Part shown: positions 17,858 through 25,646 of the stretch, in pieces
Layout: each line of letters starts with the position of its first letter
How positions within the stretch are numbered: position 1 is the first letter of the stretch
From: Litchfieldella anticariensis FP35 = DSM 16096
Lineage (GTDB): Bacteria > Pseudomonadota > Gammaproteobacteria > Pseudomonadales > Halomonadaceae
Assembly: GCF_000409775.1 (NCBI RefSeq)
Contig: NZ_KE332395.1
Coordinates: 198,498-254,159 of the forward strand
Length of the DNA: 55,662 nt
Direction of reading: 5' to 3'
Program-made: the position numbers and the translations under genes
The notes under the pieces: generated by a model
Database searches by the model: none
Seen by the model: only the letters and a program-made list of their open reading frames with translations
What the model was told of the DNA's origin: nothing

Positions 17858-18625
17858 TTATAACTGCCTCCGCCAACGACTCTCGATGGTGTCCAGTTCG
17901 GTGGGACCGTACAGTGCCCGTGCATGGCCGCCATAATGGGTCCACAACTGGTCGCCGTAGTCGTAATGCCACCACTCACTGGGTAGGTTGGTGAAGCCCT
18001 GAGCACACATGGCGTGATAGAGCAGCCGACGATAGTCGCGAGCGCGGCGCTTACGTTCGTCGAGGTCATTCAGTCGCTCGAGGTAGTCGCTGTGCGAGGC
18101 GGGACTCGCTTCATCGAATAGCGAGCCCATATCCAGCATCAGACCGTCAGCGTCGCATAGCGTTACGTCCACGGCTCCGCCGGTGAGATGCGGGCTCGGT
18201 GCCAGTGGATCACGGCTGGGCACCGAGACGAACTCACGGGTGCGTTCGAGGAGCGTTGCCTCGTCGAATTCGGGATGGTGGGTGTGAATAGTCTCGTACA
18301 GGGTATCGAACAGGTACTGCTGAACCCGCCAGGGGCGCCAGCCATCCAGCACCACCAGCCCGATGCCATCCGGCAGCGCTCGGGCTACCGCCAGCAGACG
18401 CCGATAGACACTTTCACGCACGTAGCACTCCGGCACCGCACCGGGAATACCGAGCCGGGCATAGGCGGGAAACACCTTGACCGGTTCCGGCGCCAGGCTC
18501 ATTGGCACCAGCGGCTCATCGCTGGGTTCGATCGGCAGGCGGCTCAGGTCTTCCCAGCACGGCTCGGCGAGATGGGGAATCGGTGTCTTGGCCCAAGTGC
18601 CAAGGTGAGAGTCGGACAAGGTCAT
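17858..18625 (-). CDS. D-alanyl-D-alanine dipeptidase, VanX type (M15D)
   Basis: This 255-residue zinc metallopeptidase is predicted to hydrolyse D-Ala-D-Ala. It has DGWRP (94-98), the zinc-binding SPHLTGGAVDVTL with His146 and Asp153, and EWWHYDYGD with Glu217 as catalytic base and His220 as third ligand. No signal peptide is seen, so it is cytosolic like VanX/DdpX. It lies 27 bp after dctM on the same strand, so it belongs to the TRAP operon. The pairing suggests uptake and use of D-amino-acid peptides or muropeptides rather than vancomycin resistance, since no vanA/vanH/vanS genes are here. That link is inference. Confidence 0.9.
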   Translation of the reverse strand: MTLSDSHLGTWAKTPIPHLAEPCWEDLSRLPIEPSDEPLVPMSLAPEPVKVFPAYARLGIPGAVPECYVRESVYRRLLAVARALPDGIGLVVLDGWRPWRVQQYLFDTLYETIHTHHPEFDEATLLERTREFVSVPSRDPLAPSPHLTGGAVDVTLCDADGLMLDMGSLFDEASPASHSDYLERLNDLDERKRRARDYRRLLYHAMCAQGFTNLPSEWWHYDYGDQLWTHYGGHARALYGPTELDTIESRWRRQL

Positions 18626-18652
18626 GCGGGAATTCCAAGACAGTTGTACATC

Positions 18653-19930
18653 CTAGCCGAGCACCGTAGGCAACCACAGCGTCAGCCCAGGGAACAGGAT
18701 CAGCAGTAGCAGCACCAGCAGCGCCATCAACACGAACGGCCAGATGGTGCGAAACAGCGAGGTGATCTCGAGCCGGCTGACCGCCGCGGCGACGAACACA
18801 CAGGCGCCCATCGGCGGTGTGATCAGCGCAATGGTGATATTGAGCGTGATGATAATGCCCAAGTGCACTGGGTCGATGCCCGCCATCATCGCCACTGGCG
18901 AGAAGATCGGCGTCAGCAGCATCAGTGCCGACACCTCTTCCATGAACATACCGGTGACGAAGGTGATGGCGCTCAGCAGCAGCAGAACCAGCACCGGCTG
19001 CTCGACATAGGGTTCAAGCAGCGACACGAACTGGGTCGGCACCTGAGCATACGATAACAGCCAACTGATGGTCGCGGCAGCCGCCATGATCAGGAAGATC
19101 GCCGACGTCAGCCGCGTGGTAACGACGACCGCCTCCCAGAAGTCGGCTAGCCGCAACTGGCCGAGCAGCACACCGCACAGGGCGACATAGAGCGCCGTCA
19201 GAGCCCCAGACTCGGTCGGGGTGACAAAGCCCATCACGATGCCGGCGACGATAATGAACGGCGCGATCAGTGCCGGTAGCGCCCCAATCGCCGCCATACC
19301 CAACTCGCCAAGGGAGGGCCACTGCCCGCGTGCGGCCATTCCCTTGCGCCAGGCGTACCAGGCATTCATGGCCATGAACGCCAGGCCCAGGATTAGGCCC
19401 GGAATCACCCCACCCAGGAACAGATCGCCCACCGAGGTATTGGTCAGCGAAGCATACAGGATCATGAAGATGCTGGGTGGAATGATCGGCCCGATCAGCG
19501 AGCTGCCGGCCGTTAGCCCCGCCGCGAAGGCCGTCGAATAGCCCTCCTTGCGCATCGAGGGCACCAGTAGCGAGCCCAGCGCCGACGTATCGGCCACCGC
19601 CGAGCCGTTGACGCCGGCGAAGAATACGCTCGACACCACGTTGACATGCCCCATGCCACCACGCAGGTGTCCCACCAATAGCCGCGCCAGCCCCATCAGC
19701 CGCTCGGTCAGGCCACTGGCGTTCATCAGGTTGCCAGCCAGGATGAACAGCGGGATCGCCATCAGCGAAAACACATTGATACCACCGAAGAACTGCTGCG
19801 GCATCATGCGTGGCAGCATCGCCAGATCAACGAACAGGAAACCGACTGCCGCCGTGACCAACAAGGCCAGAAACAGCGGCAGGCCAAGCAGCACGTGCGC
19901 CAGGAAGACAGCAAGCATGGTCAGCGTCAT
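18653..19930 (-). CDS. dctM: TRAP transporter large permease DctM
   Basis: The product has 425 residues from the ATG at 19930, overlapping the dctQ stop (ATGA); the frame runs further upstream but over dctQ. It has about twelve hydrophobic helices with family motifs: FFAGVNGSAVADTSALGSLL, GLTAGSSLIGPIIPPSIFMI, and GFVTPTESGALTALY. It forms the Na-dependent transport channel with DctQ and receives substrate from DctP. The substrate is not predictable, although the operon also carries a D-Ala-D-Ala dipeptidase. Confidence 0.95.
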   Translation of the reverse strand: MTLTMLAVFLAHVLLGLPLFLALLVTAAVGFLFVDLAMLPRMMPQQFFGGINVFSLMAIPLFILAGNLMNASGLTERLMGLARLLVGHLRGGMGHVNVVSSVFFAGVNGSAVADTSALGSLLVPSMRKEGYSTAFAAGLTAGSSLIGPIIPPSIFMILYASLTNTSVGDLFLGGVIPGLILGLAFMAMNAWYAWRKGMAARGQWPSLGELGMAAIGALPALIAPFIIVAGIVMGFVTPTESGALTALYVALCGVLLGQLRLADFWEAVVVTTRLTSAIFLIMAAAATISWLLSYAQVPTQFVSLLEPYVEQPVLVLLLLSAITFVTGMFMEEVSALMLLTPIFSPVAMMAGIDPVHLGIIITLNITIALITPPMGACVFVAAAVSRLEITSLFRTIWPFVLMALLVLLLLILFPGLTLWLPTVLG

Positions 19931-20418
19931 ACGGCTTCCTCCGCTTGGGACGGCAGCGGTGCCGGTCCGTACCATAGCGCCTGCCAGGCCAGTAGGCCAA
20001 AGCCAATGGGTAGCGACAGCATCGGCAAAGTGCGGCTGATACCCAAACCCGATGTGGTGAACATCGACACCGACTGGGCATAGCGATAGCTGAAGATCGC
20101 CCCGGCGACGACCAGGCCCAGTGTCAGCAACCATTGATAGAGGTTCAGGAGCCGGACCAAAGGCCCAGGCAACAAGCGCTCGATCAAGGCGACCCGCATA
20201 TGACCGCCTTCCACCCATACCGCGCCCGCCGCCAGCATCACGCTGCCGATGATCAAGAAACGTGACAGCTCATCCGTCCAGATCGGCGCCCCACCCGCCA
20301 GGTAGCGCATGAATACGCCATACAGGATCACGCTCAGATTGATCAGCAGCAGCGCACTGGCAACGAACAGCGACACAGGGCGGCTGACCGCCAGCACTCG
20401 CGAGCGAAGCGAACTCAT
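19927..20418 (-). CDS. dctQ: TRAP transporter small permease DctQ
   Basis: The product has 163 residues from the ATG at 20418 (MSSLRSRVLAV); a longer in-frame start at 20475 is less likely because it abuts dctP and overlaps the hairpin. Four hydrophobic helices and the DctQ motif WTDELSRFLIIGSVMLAAG followed by GGHMRV are present. It partners DctM in the inner membrane. The start codon lacks a strong ribosome-binding site; translation may depend on the processed mRNA after the upstream hairpin. Confidence 0.9.
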   Translation of the reverse strand: MSSLRSRVLAVSRPVSLFVASALLLINLSVILYGVFMRYLAGGAPIWTDELSRFLIIGSVMLAAGAVWVEGGHMRVALIERLLPGPLVRLLNLYQWLLTLGLVVAGAIFSYRYAQSVSMFTTSGLGISRTLPMLSLPIGFGLLAWQALWYGPAPLPSQAEEAV

Positions 20419-20446
20419 ATCGGTATCCACGAAATATCGAAGGTTC

Positions 20447-20470
20447 GGCAGGGGGAGAAAGCCCCCTGCC
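20447..20470 (-). terminator. Intercistronic hairpin between dctP and dctQ
   Basis: GGCAGGGGG and CCCCCTGCC make a perfect 9-bp GC-rich stem with a 6-base loop, no T-tract, right after the dctP stop. In TRAP and ABC operons such hairpins stabilise the upstream binding-protein mRNA or partly terminate, giving more DctP than permease. Confidence 0.75.
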
Positions 20471-20476
20471 GTCATG

Positions 20477-21517
20477 TCACTCGGCCAATTGCGTCATGCC
20501 GGCATCCTGCAGCGCCATGTCGATCCAGCGTTGCTCGATGCCCTGCTCCTCGGTGAGCCACTCGAGATAGGCCGGTTGCCCGATTTCGCGGAATGCCGCC
20601 AGATCTTCCTCGGAGGGCCTGATGGCTTCCATGCCCTGTTCCTCGAGATAGGCGATTCGCTCGTCGACCTTGGCTTCGTTGTGCTCACGGGCCATGGCAT
20701 TGGCCTCATCGACCGCTTCCAGGAAGGCGGTGCGAACGTCCTCGTCCCAGCCATCGATCATCGCACCGTTACCGACCAGGAACTGGTCGGAATACTGGAT
20801 ATTGGCCAGGGTCAGGTAGTCCTGCACCTCATAGAGGCTGCCGAGGATGATGTACATCGGGGGATTCATCTGACCATCAGCCACGCCGGTGCGTAGCGCC
20901 ATGTAGACTTCGGTCCAGGGGATCGGTGTGCCCGAGGCACCGAAAGCCTCATAGAGGGCCACTTGACTGGGATCCATGGCGCGGAAGCGCAGCCCTTCGA
21001 AGTCAGCCGGCGAATGGATCGGCTTCTGGTCATTGGTGAACGCCAGGAAGCCGCCTTCCTCGACCACCGCCAGCAGCTCGATGCCAGTACGCTCACGCAG
21101 GGCATTCTCGACTTCCTGCCAATATTCACCCTCATCGAAGAAGGTGCGCGCATCCTCGAAATCGGAGAACAAGAACGGGATGGCGCTGACGAAGACCTCG
21201 GGCACCAATGGTGACATCCCGGCAAAGGACGCTATGTTCAGGCTCGGGGAGTTCATGGCCTGCTCCATGCGCTCCTGTTCCTCGCCCAACTGACTGTTGG
21301 GATAGAGCTTCAGTTCGATCTCGCCATCGGTCTTTTCCTCCACCAGATCCTTGAGGTTGGTGGCAAAGACGTGCACGGCATTCTTGTCGGGGTCGGGGGC
21401 GCCGTTGTAGCTAAGGTTGACAGTGGTCGCCGCCTGGACAGTGCCTGCCAGGGTAGCGGTGGTCAGCAAACAGGCCGACGCCAGTGTCTTGAGTGGGAAA
21501 CGGAAAGCCAGTGACAT
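20477..21517 (-). CDS. dctP: TRAP transporter substrate-binding protein DctP
   Basis: The product has 346 residues from the ATG at 21517, behind AAGGAG. A signal peptide ends near VQA-ATTVN (about residue 30). The DctP fold is shown by PNSQLGEEQERMEQ, the conserved FRAMDPSQVALYEAFGASGTPIPWTEVYMAL and GVADGQMNPP (the ADGxxxP motif), and ILGSLYEVQDYLTL. The Arg in FRAMDP is the usual carboxylate ligand, so the substrate is probably an organic acid or amino-acid-like anion. First gene of dctPQM-vanX; the LysR gene lies just upstream on the same strand. Confidence 0.95.
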   Translation of the reverse strand: MSLAFRFPLKTLASACLLTTATLAGTVQAATTVNLSYNGAPDPDKNAVHVFATNLKDLVEEKTDGEIELKLYPNSQLGEEQERMEQAMNSPSLNIASFAGMSPLVPEVFVSAIPFLFSDFEDARTFFDEGEYWQEVENALRERTGIELLAVVEEGGFLAFTNDQKPIHSPADFEGLRFRAMDPSQVALYEAFGASGTPIPWTEVYMALRTGVADGQMNPPMYIILGSLYEVQDYLTLANIQYSDQFLVGNGAMIDGWDEDVRTAFLEAVDEANAMAREHNEAKVDERIAYLEEQGMEAIRPSEEDLAAFREIGQPAYLEWLTEEQGIEQRWIDMALQDAGMTQLAE

Positions 21518-21627
21518 GGGTAGAAACTCCTTATTGTTGTCGTCCCCGTTATACGGAGGACTGCTGAGCATTAGCACATTGTTCAGCAAGCAGGCTAATC
21601 ATTGCGCCGTTGACTATGCAATCCCAG

Positions 21628-22599
21628 TTATGTTGCTTTTAATGCAACACTCTGAGCATCCAGCAGCCGTGGCGAGTCGGCGTTGAAGAAACGCATCCCC
21701 CGGCGCAGATGATCGACGCAGGCGTGGGCCGCCACGGTCAGTTCCCGCCCTTCGCGGCTGACGATCTGCGCCTGGGCGCCGTTCAAGGCCTGATGTGCCA
21801 TGGGTAGCACACGGATATCGCCGTGGCGGATCTCCTCCATCACCGTCAGTTCGGGCATGAAGGTCACACCGATTCCAGAACGCACGAAGTTCTTGAGCAC
21901 CGCCACCGAGTTGGTGCGCAGCCGGGCCTGGAGGTGCACTCGTTCCTGCTGCGCCACCAGGTTGACCATCTGGCGCATGCCGAAGCAATTGTCCATCAGC
22001 CCCAGCGGCCAGGCCGTGAGGTCGGCCAAGGTTATCGGCCGTTCCAGCGCCAGCAGTGGGTGCTCGGGCGGTACGATCAGATCCAGCGGCTGACGGGTCT
22101 CGACATGCGGGAGCAGCAGTGGATCGACCGGCGGGGCGTAAAGCAAGGCCAGGTCCACCTCGCTATCCTTGACCAACGAGATCGCCTCGTTGACGCCGGC
22201 CATCAGCACCTCGAGCTCGATGCCTGGAAAGGCCGCCATGAACGACTGCAAAGGAGCGGAGATGAGATCGGCAATGAAGCCCTCGCCCACTGCGATGCGC
22301 ACCTCGCCACGCTCCAGCCCTTGCAGAGCCATGAGCTGCGACAGCACCGCCTCTTCGGCCGTACGCTGGGCGTGGTAGTGCTCGACCAGCAACCGACCTG
22401 CCTGCGTTGCGCGCACGCCACTGCCGTGGCGCTCGAGCACGGCCACTCCCAGCACCTCTTCCAGGGCTTTCAATTGCCGGCTGATCGCCGAGGCATCGAT
22501 ATCCAGATAGGCCGCCGCCTTGCGAAGCGAGCCACGCTTGATCACCTCGCCCAGATACGCCAGTGCGCGTTGGTTGAGCATCGTGATTTCCTTATCCAT
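21628..22599 (-). CDS. LysR-type transcriptional regulator
   Basis: The 323-residue protein has an N-terminal winged HTH (about residues 7-66: LAYLGEVIKRGSLRKAAAYL, then ISRQLKALEEVLGVAVLERH) and a periplasmic-binding-protein-like effector domain (RIAVGEGFIADLISAPLQSF, LLYAPPVDPLLLPHVE, SGIGVTFMPELTV). It lies 110 bp upstream of dctP in the same direction and is the likely regulator of the TRAP operon. The co-inducer is unknown. Confidence 0.9.
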   Translation of the reverse strand: MDKEITMLNQRALAYLGEVIKRGSLRKAAAYLDIDASAISRQLKALEEVLGVAVLERHGSGVRATQAGRLLVEHYHAQRTAEEAVLSQLMALQGLERGEVRIAVGEGFIADLISAPLQSFMAAFPGIELEVLMAGVNEAISLVKDSEVDLALLYAPPVDPLLLPHVETRQPLDLIVPPEHPLLALERPITLADLTAWPLGLMDNCFGMRQMVNLVAQQERVHLQARLRTNSVAVLKNFVRSGIGVTFMPELTVMEEIRHGDIRVLPMAHQALNGAQAQIVSREGRELTVAAHACVDHLRRGMRFFNADSPRLLDAQSVALKAT

Positions 22600-22641
22600 A
22601 TCGACACGACATTATCGCCAAGCAACGGACAGGATTCGACG

Positions 22642-23547
22642 TCAATGGCTCCAAAGCGGCCGGCTCTGCCAATCTTCAGGGAAACCCATCCAGCCAACAT
22701 CTATGGCATAACGCTCCATGAGCTCTGCCAATCGTTGCCGAAAGTGATGGTGCCTGCTAATGCAATCAAGTAGATAAGCCAGCATCGTCAAGGTGTTATA
22801 GAGTCGCCGCTGACGGGATTCACCAGGCAAGGAAACCAGGCTTTCTCCGAGTTCCTTGGGATCACGTGGCAACACAAACTTGACCGCCAACTCCCGATTC
22901 CACAACCGCGCATGGTGAGCACAGTGGTTACGCACGACACTGAGGTGATGCAGAAAGGAGATCAGCAACCGCTCATCCAGGCCATAAACCCGCGAAATGG
23001 CATTACGGTCTTCTCGGTGCGCCAAATGATCTATCCATTTGGAGAGTTGACCGAAGCTCATGATTTCAACGACAGCCCAGATAGGCGGCAACGGCTCTTC
23101 ATACTGGTCGCGGAAATGCTTGATGAAGATTTCGCGATTGCTTTGCACATCACGCAATAGACCAGCAAGTCCATTGCGGTAACACCATCTCCCGCTGTCC
23201 TTGAAGAGATGACTTTGCAACAGTGAGTGGGCGCCGTGTCGACTACCGATTTGATATGCAAAATGACCGCGCACCGAGACTTCGACTCGCTCAATGGCAT
23301 CGAGTAACAGTAACCTCAGCTCCCTGTCGAATAGGTAGTGGTCGAGTATGGTCTCGAAACACGTGCCTTGCCTGAACCGATGGCTATCATGATCTTCTTC
23401 AAAGGGGAGCCAATATGCAGCGAGCCGGTAGTAATTCAAATGAGCGAGATAATGAAGGGCCCTAGGCTCGTCGCCCACTTGCATACCACGCTGCTTGAGG
23501 CGGGCAAGCTGTTCAACATAGGTCAGTGCAGGTTTGTCGTATTTCAT
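22642..23547 (-). CDS. Abi_2 family (AbiD/AbiF-like) HEPN defence protein
   Basis: The product has 301 residues from the ATG at 23547; a GTG three codons upstream is possible. The Abi_2 hallmarks are the N-terminal YDKPALTYVEQLARLKQRG, the segment HYLAHLNYYRLAAYWLPF, the central DRELRLLLLDAIERVEVSVR, and the HEPN RNase motif Rx4H at Arg206-His211 (RNHCAHHARLWNR). Related proteins give abortive phage infection and are probably RNases. Upstream lies a compact structured RNA with its own promoter (23556-23612), the arrangement known for abiF-type loci. It sits between the LysR gene and a truncated moaB, so it looks acquired. Confidence 0.9.
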   Translation of the reverse strand: MKYDKPALTYVEQLARLKQRGMQVGDEPRALHYLAHLNYYRLAAYWLPFEEDHDSHRFRQGTCFETILDHYLFDRELRLLLLDAIERVEVSVRGHFAYQIGSRHGAHSLLQSHLFKDSGRWCYRNGLAGLLRDVQSNREIFIKHFRDQYEEPLPPIWAVVEIMSFGQLSKWIDHLAHREDRNAISRVYGLDERLLISFLHHLSVVRNHCAHHARLWNRELAVKFVLPRDPKELGESLVSLPGESRQRRLYNTLTMLAYLLDCISRHHHFRQRLAELMERYAIDVGWMGFPEDWQSRPLWSH

Positions 23548-23555
23548 GGGCCACA

Positions 23556-23612
23556 CAAAAAGTAACCCCCCATGGTGCGCTGATCTTACGGGAAGCGTGG
23601 GGGGTGTTGTTG
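23556..23612 (-). ncRNA. Small structured RNA upstream of the Abi_2 gene (abiF-motif-like)
   Basis: On the minus strand an 8-bp stem pairs ACCCCCCA (23598-23605 on minus) with TGGGGGGT (23565-23572). Inside it a 4-bp stem CGCT/AGCG (23594-23597 and 23578-23581) closes a 12-base loop, and a bulge CACCA lies on the 3' side. A run of five T follows, so the RNA can end in its own terminator just before the Abi start codon. A promoter (see 23619-23647) would start the RNA near 23612. Conserved RNAs of this kind upstream of abi genes have been described as the abiF motif. Whether this is that motif needs a covariance search. Confidence 0.68.
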
Positions 23613-23618
23613 GTTCAT

Positions 23619-23647
23619 ACTTTAGCGATACAACCCGGCAACGTCAA
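23619..23647 (-). promoter_or_regulatory. Sigma-70 type promoter of the Abi-associated RNA
   Basis: On the minus strand, TTGACG (23642-23647) and TAAAGT (23619-23624) are separated by exactly 17 bases. Five of six and four of six bases match the -35 and -10 consensus. The predicted start lies just before the structured RNA. Confidence 0.7.
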
Positions 23648-23678
23648 CGACACAGGGAATGCTAGACCGTTTGTTATC

Positions 23679-23981
23679 CTAGCCCCCCGTCATGTTCATG
23701 AAGCGCACCACCTGCACATCGCCATTGGCGATAAACCCGGTACCGCCGTTGACCAGGATCGCCTGGACATCGTCGCGTGCCACCCACTGCGAGACCACGG
23801 CACGAATCTGGTAGACGTCATCAGGCACGATACGGCGCTCGACTAAGCCATGCCCGCCCTCGGTCAATCGCGCCTCGAGCAGATCGCCGCTGCCATCCTC
23901 GGCGAAACCGCGAGTGTCGGAGACGGTCAACACGGCGATCCCGAGCGGCACGAAGGGCGTGTCTGCGGAAACATGGGCCAT
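23679..23981 (-). pseudogene. moaB: moaB, truncated molybdenum cofactor biosynthesis gene
   Basis: Residues 1-78 match MoaB: AVLTVSDTRGFAEDGSGDLLEARL, IVPDDVYQIRAVVSQWVARDDVQ and the MPT-binding NGGTGF. The homology stops there. The last 20 codons are unrelated (IANGDVQVVRFMNMTGG), so the protein is 100 instead of about 170-180 residues and lacks the RD.TPEA part and the substrate-binding C-terminus. The missing 3' end is replaced by the Abi_2/RNA unit, so an insertion-deletion at about 23730 has cut the gene. MoaB is normal in this place, behind nar genes, as the nitrate reductase needs molybdopterin. A full copy is presumably elsewhere. Confidence 0.8.
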
Positions 23982-23990
23982 CAGGCTCTC

Positions 23991-24803
23991 CTATTGCATC
24001 AAACTGCTATCGGATTCGTCATCGAGTGCGATGCCGTCGACCCCCATCCGTGCTTCCAGCGCCAGCAAGTAGTGGCGCAGGGCGCGGCGAGTGGCCTGTT
24101 CGCGCAGCGTGTGCCGGACCCGCTCGGCGACTCGCTCGAAGGGCACCGCATGACCCTCGCGACGTTCGTCGATCACGACCACGTGCCAGCCAAAGCGCGA
24201 TGCCAAAGGCCGCTCATGCAGGCCTTTAGGCAGGTGTTGCAGGGCACGGTCGAGTTCGGCGACGGTCTGGCCCGGCGCTAGCCAGCCCAGCGCACCGCCC
24301 TCATCTCTCGAGGGGCACGCCGAGTGACGCTGGGCGAATTCGGTAAAGCGCTCGGGAGAGGACTTGATCGCCTCGATCAGTTTCTGACCTAGCCGATACC
24401 GGGCGTCGCGGGCTTCGGCATCGTCCGGGGCGGCAGCCAGCAACACATGGCGCACGCGTACCCGGCCAGGTTCGCTGAACCGGGTGGGCACAGCGGCATG
24501 GAAGCGGCGGCAATCGTCGTCGCTGGGCTCGGGAATGTTCAGTTCCCTGTCGAGCAGTGTGGCGATCGCCAGATCGGTTTCATCCTCTCCCGTCACGTCC
24601 AGGCCGAGTTCCGCAGCGCGCTGGCGCAGTAGCTCACGTACCACGAGTGCTCGGGCAGCCTTGAGCTGGGCAGTGCCGGCACTGTCCGCCGGGTGGTATT
24701 GCATCTCCCCGGCGATGGCCTCCTCGCTGATAGTGGCCCCGCCGACACGAATGGGTGGAGGGATAATCCCCGCCGGGATCTGCTCGATGTCGATCATTTG
24801 CAT
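23991..24803 (-). CDS. Parvulin-type peptidyl-prolyl isomerase (NifM-like) of the nar operon
   Basis: The 270-residue protein lies after narI. The N-terminal part is helical; the PpiC/rotamase domain spans about residues 115-215 (RVRVRHVLLAAAPDDAEARD, HSACPSRDEGGALGWLAPGQ, RFGWHVVVIDERREG). Parvulins in this place (called nifM in pseudomonads) are thought to help maturation of the nitrate reductase; they are cytosolic, and no signal peptide is seen here. It lies 10 bp before the moaB remnant on the minus strand. Confidence 0.88.
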   Translation of the reverse strand: MQMIDIEQIPAGIIPPPIRVGGATISEEAIAGEMQYHPADSAGTAQLKAARALVVRELLRQRAAELGLDVTGEDETDLAIATLLDRELNIPEPSDDDCRRFHAAVPTRFSEPGRVRVRHVLLAAAPDDAEARDARYRLGQKLIEAIKSSPERFTEFAQRHSACPSRDEGGALGWLAPGQTVAELDRALQHLPKGLHERPLASRFGWHVVVIDERREGHAVPFERVAERVRHTLREQATRRALRHYLLALEARMGVDGIALDDESDSSLMQ

Positions 24804-24968
24804 AGTGATGGCTCCTTGGCGCGCATGTGCTGACTCGTAAGGGCGCCGGGGACAGGTCGCAGAGGGGGTCTTTTGCCATGGATGGCAAAAGTAGCGCCCA
24901 TGGAAGGGTTCACAGCGCCCCCTCGTAGACCTGTCGCCGGAAAAGCCCGATGCCTTTGTTACCCCACC
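24804..24968 (-). repeat. Intercistronic gap narI to isomerase gene with perfect hairpin
   Basis: No gene fits in these 165 bases. At 24871-24890 TTTTGCCAT and ATGGCAAAA are perfect inverted repeats around two bases. The element could limit read-through or protect the narGHJI mRNA end, but lacks the features of a classic terminator. Confidence 0.5.
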
Positions 24969-25646
24969 TCAAGCCCGGCGGCGGACAATTTGATACCGCC
25001 GCGTCACATAGCCGAGCGGTACGCTCCACACGTGAACCAGGCGAGTGAACGGGAATACCAGCACGATGGTCAGGCCGACCAGGATGTGCAGCTTGTAGAT
25101 CCAGCCAATGCCTTCCAGATGCGCCGCGGCGCCCCCCTGGAAGAACACGATGGACTGCGCCCAATGAGCGAGCCGGAGCATCACGCCGCCGTCGAGGTGG
25201 CCGAGCGCCGGAATGATGGTCGCGAGGCCCAGCGTCACCTGCACCACCAACAGGCCGATGATCAGCGTGTCCATGGGGCTGGACGAGGCCCGCACGCGAG
25301 CGTTGGTCAGGCGGCGATGGAACAGCATGGCGCCGCCGACCAGGCACATCACCCCGGCGATGCCACCAACGACGATCGCAATCACCTGCTTGGTGCCGGC
25401 ACTCATGAACGGCGCGTAGACCCAGTGCGGGGTCAACAGACCGACCAAATGGCCGAAGAAGATGGTGATGATGCCGATGTGGAACAGGTTGCTGGCCAGG
25501 CGCATGTGCTTCGACGACAGCATCTGGCTGGAGCCAGTCTTCCAGCCGTACTGGCCATGATCGAAACGCAGCAGGCTGCCGATCAGGAAGACGCTGCCGG
25601 CCAGGTAGGGGTAGAGCCCGAACAGGAGGGTGTTGAGGTAGTTCAT
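24969..25646 (-). CDS. narI: Respiratory nitrate reductase gamma subunit NarI
   Basis: The 225-residue integral membrane protein has five helices and carries the two b-type hemes that take electrons from quinol to NarH. The four heme ligands fall at the same numbers as in Escherichia coli NarI: His56 and His66 (NLFHIGIITIFFGHLVGL) and His187 and His205 (KLHILVGL, RLVHVW). The start codon overlaps the narJ stop (ATGA at 25643). It belongs to the narK-GHJI operon on the minus strand. Confidence 0.97.
   Translation of the reverse strand: MNYLNTLLFGLYPYLAGSVFLIGSLLRFDHGQYGWKTGSSQMLSSKHMRLASNLFHIGIITIFFGHLVGLLTPHWVYAPFMSAGTKQVIAIVVGGIAGVMCLVGGAMLFHRRLTNARVRASSSPMDTLIIGLLVVQVTLGLATIIPALGHLDGGVMLRLAHWAQSIVFFQGGAAAHLEGIGWIYKLHILVGLTIVLVFPFTRLVHVWSVPLGYVTRRYQIVRRRA

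Noticed and set aside
17858-18625. Vancomycin resistance gene
   Set aside because: No vanH, vanA or vanS/R partners are present, and the gene is part of a TRAP operon; VanX-type enzymes are common in Gram-negatives for D-Ala-D-Ala use.
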